A stretch of 64,000 nucleotides of DNA from Collimonas sp. PA-H2. Lineage in GTDB: Bacteria; Pseudomonadota; Gammaproteobacteria; Burkholderiales; Burkholderiaceae_D. A program made the translations under genes and the position numbers. The stretch spans positions 496,001 to 560,000 of the forward strand of contig NZ_PDBX01000001.1 in NCBI RefSeq assembly GCF_002564105.1. Direction: 5' to 3'. Positions 62,610 through 64,000 of the stretch are shown here, one piece after another. Position 1 is the first letter of the stretch, and the number at the start of each line of letters is the position of its first letter. The notes below the pieces were generated by a model. It was given only the letters and a program-made list of their open reading frames with translations, made no database searches and was not told the origin of the DNA.

Positions 62610-64000
62610 ACGTTCTCTTCGCTGTCTTCATCGACCAGTTGCGGCTCGCCTTCGCCTTCGGGATTACGCAACTGCGCCTGGTACAGGCGGTAGTAGGCGC
62701 CTTCGCGCAGCATCAGTTCGTCATGGCTGCCGACTTCGACGATCTGGCCGCGGTCCAGCACCACCAGGCGGTCGGCCTTGCGCAAGGTCGACAGGCGGTG
62801 CGCGATCGCAATCGTGGTGCGCCCCTGCACCAGATTATCGAGCGCTTTCTGGATTTCTTTTTCGGTTGTTGTATCCACCGACGAGGTGGCCTCGTCCATG
62901 ATCAGGATGCGCGGATCGATCAGCAGCGCGCGCGCGATCGAAATACGCTGGCGCTCGCCGCCCGAGAGCGCCTGGCCGCGCTCGCCGACCAGCGAGTCAT
63001 AGCCTTGCGGCAGGCGCAGGATGAATTCATGGGCATGGGCGGCACGGGCGGCGGCGACGATTTCCTCGCGCGTAGCCTCGGGCTTGCCGTAGCAGATGTT
63101 CTCGGCGATAGTGCCGAAGAACAGGAACGGTTCCTGCAGAACCAGGCCGATATTGCGGCGGTATTCCGAGATCGGCATAGCCCGGATATCGACGCCATCG
63201 ATGCGTATCGATCCTTCCGAGACGTCGTAGAAGCGGCAGATCAGGTTCACCAGTGTGCTCTTGCCGGAACCGCTGTGCCCGACCAGGCCGATCATCTCGC
63301 CCGGCTTGATGTCCAGATTGACGCCGCGCATCACGGCCCGGTTGCCGTAGCGGAAACCGATGTCGCGCAATTCGATGGCGCCCTTGACGTTTTCCAGATG
63401 GACCGGATTGGCCGGCTCGGGAACACTGGAGACGTGATCGAGAATCTCGAAAATACGCTTGGCGCCGACCGCCGCCTTTTGCGTCACCGAGACAATCCGG
63501 CTCATCGAATCGAGGCGGGTATAGAAACGGCTGATATAGGCCAGGAACGAGGCCAGCACACCGACCGTGATTTCATTCTTCGAGACCTGCCAGATACCGA
63601 ATACCCAGACCACCAGCAGCCCGATTTCGGTCAGCAAGGTCACCGTCGGCGAAAACAGCGACCAGATCTTGTTGACACGGTCGTTGACCAGCAGGTTGTG
63701 CTGGTTGGCGTCGCGGAAACGCGTGGCTTCGCGCTTTTCCTGGGCGAAAGCCTTGACCACCCGGATGCCGGGGATAGTGTCGGCCAGCACATTGGTGACT
63801 TCGGCCCAGATGCGGTCGATCTTTTCAAAACCGTGCTTGAGGCGGTCGCGCACCAGGTGGATCATCCAGGCGATGAACGGCAACGGCACCAGGGTCACCA
63901 GCGCCAGCCACGGGTTGATCGAGAACAGGATCACCGCGGTCATGATGATCATCAGGACGTCGATGGCGAAGTCCAGCAGATGCAGGGAGAGGAAAACGCA
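62606..64000 (-). CDS. ABC transporter, permease-ATPase fusion (5' end outside the window)
   Basis: The visible 464 residues cover the later transmembrane helices (LHLLDFAIDVLMIIMTAVIL; ALVTLVPLPFIAWMIHLV) and the full ATPase: Walker A GLVGHSGSGKSTLVNL, signature ALSGGERQRISIARAL, Walker B ILIMDEATSSVD and H-loop IAHRLSTL. It is an exporter-type half transporter that dimerises. Its partner DUF1854 suggests the cyanophycin-associated exporter. Substrate unknown. Confidence 0.9.
   Translation of the reverse strand, partial: CVFLSLHLLDFAIDVLMIIMTAVILFSINPWLALVTLVPLPFIAWMIHLVRDRLKHGFEKIDRIWAEVTNVLADTIPGIRVVKAFAQEKREATRFRDANQHNLLVNDRVNKIWSLFSPTVTLLTEIGLLVVWVFGIWQVSKNEITVGVLASFLAYISRFYTRLDSMSRIVSVTQKAAVGAKRIFEILDHVSSVPEPANPVHLENVKGAIELRDIGFRYGNRAVMRGVNLDIKPGEMIGLVGHSGSGKSTLVNLICRFYDVSEGSIRIDGVDIRAMPISEYRRNIGLVLQEPFLFFGTIAENICYGKPEATREEIVAAARAAHAHEFILRLPQGYDSLVGERGQALSGGERQRISIARALLIDPRILIMDEATSSVDTTTEKEIQKALDNLVQGRTTIAIAHRLSTLRKADRLVVLDRGQIVEVGSHDELMLREGAYYRLYQAQLRNPEGEGEPQLVDEDSEENV

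Overview
The window looks like the chromosome of a betaproteobacterium of the family Oxalobacteraceae, most likely Collimonas or a close relative. This is inferred from the gene order rlmB-rnhB-lpxB-lpxA-fabZ-lpxD-skp-bamA-rseP-dxr-cdsA-uppS-frr-pyrH-tsf-rpsB with divergent map-glnD, from a ppsR gene next to it, and from a DUF1854/ABC pair of the type linked to cyanophycin genes. No database search was possible, so the genus is a guess.

Positions 1-32354 are a lambda-like prophage with two large cargo blocks. Reading from the right end leftwards: integrase (31326-32354) and a DUF4224 excisionase-like gene; an RdgC protein that appears fused to an FtsK gamma-type DNA-binding domain (29108-30331); a RecT/exonuclease recombination module (26154-28694); a CI-type repressor (24453-25139) facing a Cro-like gene (24162-24368) across a three-site operator; a leftward chain of overlapping early genes (20235-23987) with a lambda-O-like replication gene carrying an iteron array; then cargo block 1 (10.0-20.2 kb): a PlpD-like phospholipase with a C-terminal barrel, a secreted small protein, two identical inverted IS5-family elements, a decayed copy of a phage regulator, tRNA/tmRNA 3'-end-like scars, and an AT-rich esterase/FG-GAP protein. 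Next come an AlpA-like regulator and the small and large terminase genes (7322-10023). Where portal and capsid genes would be expected there is instead cargo block 2 (0.77-7.0 kb): two OmpA-family proteins, a GlsB/YeaQ-like membrane protein, a CsgG-DUF4810-DUF799 lipoprotein operon and a Gly-rich-leader lipoprotein. Phage tail/baseplate-like genes resume at 1-663 and run off the edge. The absence of head genes suggests a defective prophage or one whose head module has been replaced.

From 32.7 kb on the sequence is host chromosome. ppsR is followed by two Ig-like repeat proteins encoded on the minus strand, one of them a 1,839-residue protein with about 16 repeats, bracketed by REP-like palindromes. 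Positions 41521-57520 hold a leftward run of sixteen core genes for translation (rpsB, tsf, frr), UMP kinase, isoprenoid/undecaprenyl synthesis (dxr, uppS), phospholipid synthesis (cdsA), envelope proteolysis and outer-membrane assembly (rseP, bamA, skp), lipid A (lpxD, fabZ, lpxA, lpxB), RNase HII and an rRNA methyltransferase. A 165-bp cruciform MITE-like element sits inside this run between frr and uppS. Rightward map, glnD and a pseudouridine synthase follow, and the window ends in a leftward ABC transporter/DUF1854 pair.

The most unusual items are the RdgC-FtsK-gamma fusion, the seven-copy iteron array inside the phage replication gene, the matched OR/OL operator systems, a promoter segment duplicated upstream of different cargo genes, and the recently expanded repeats of the giant Ig-like protein.
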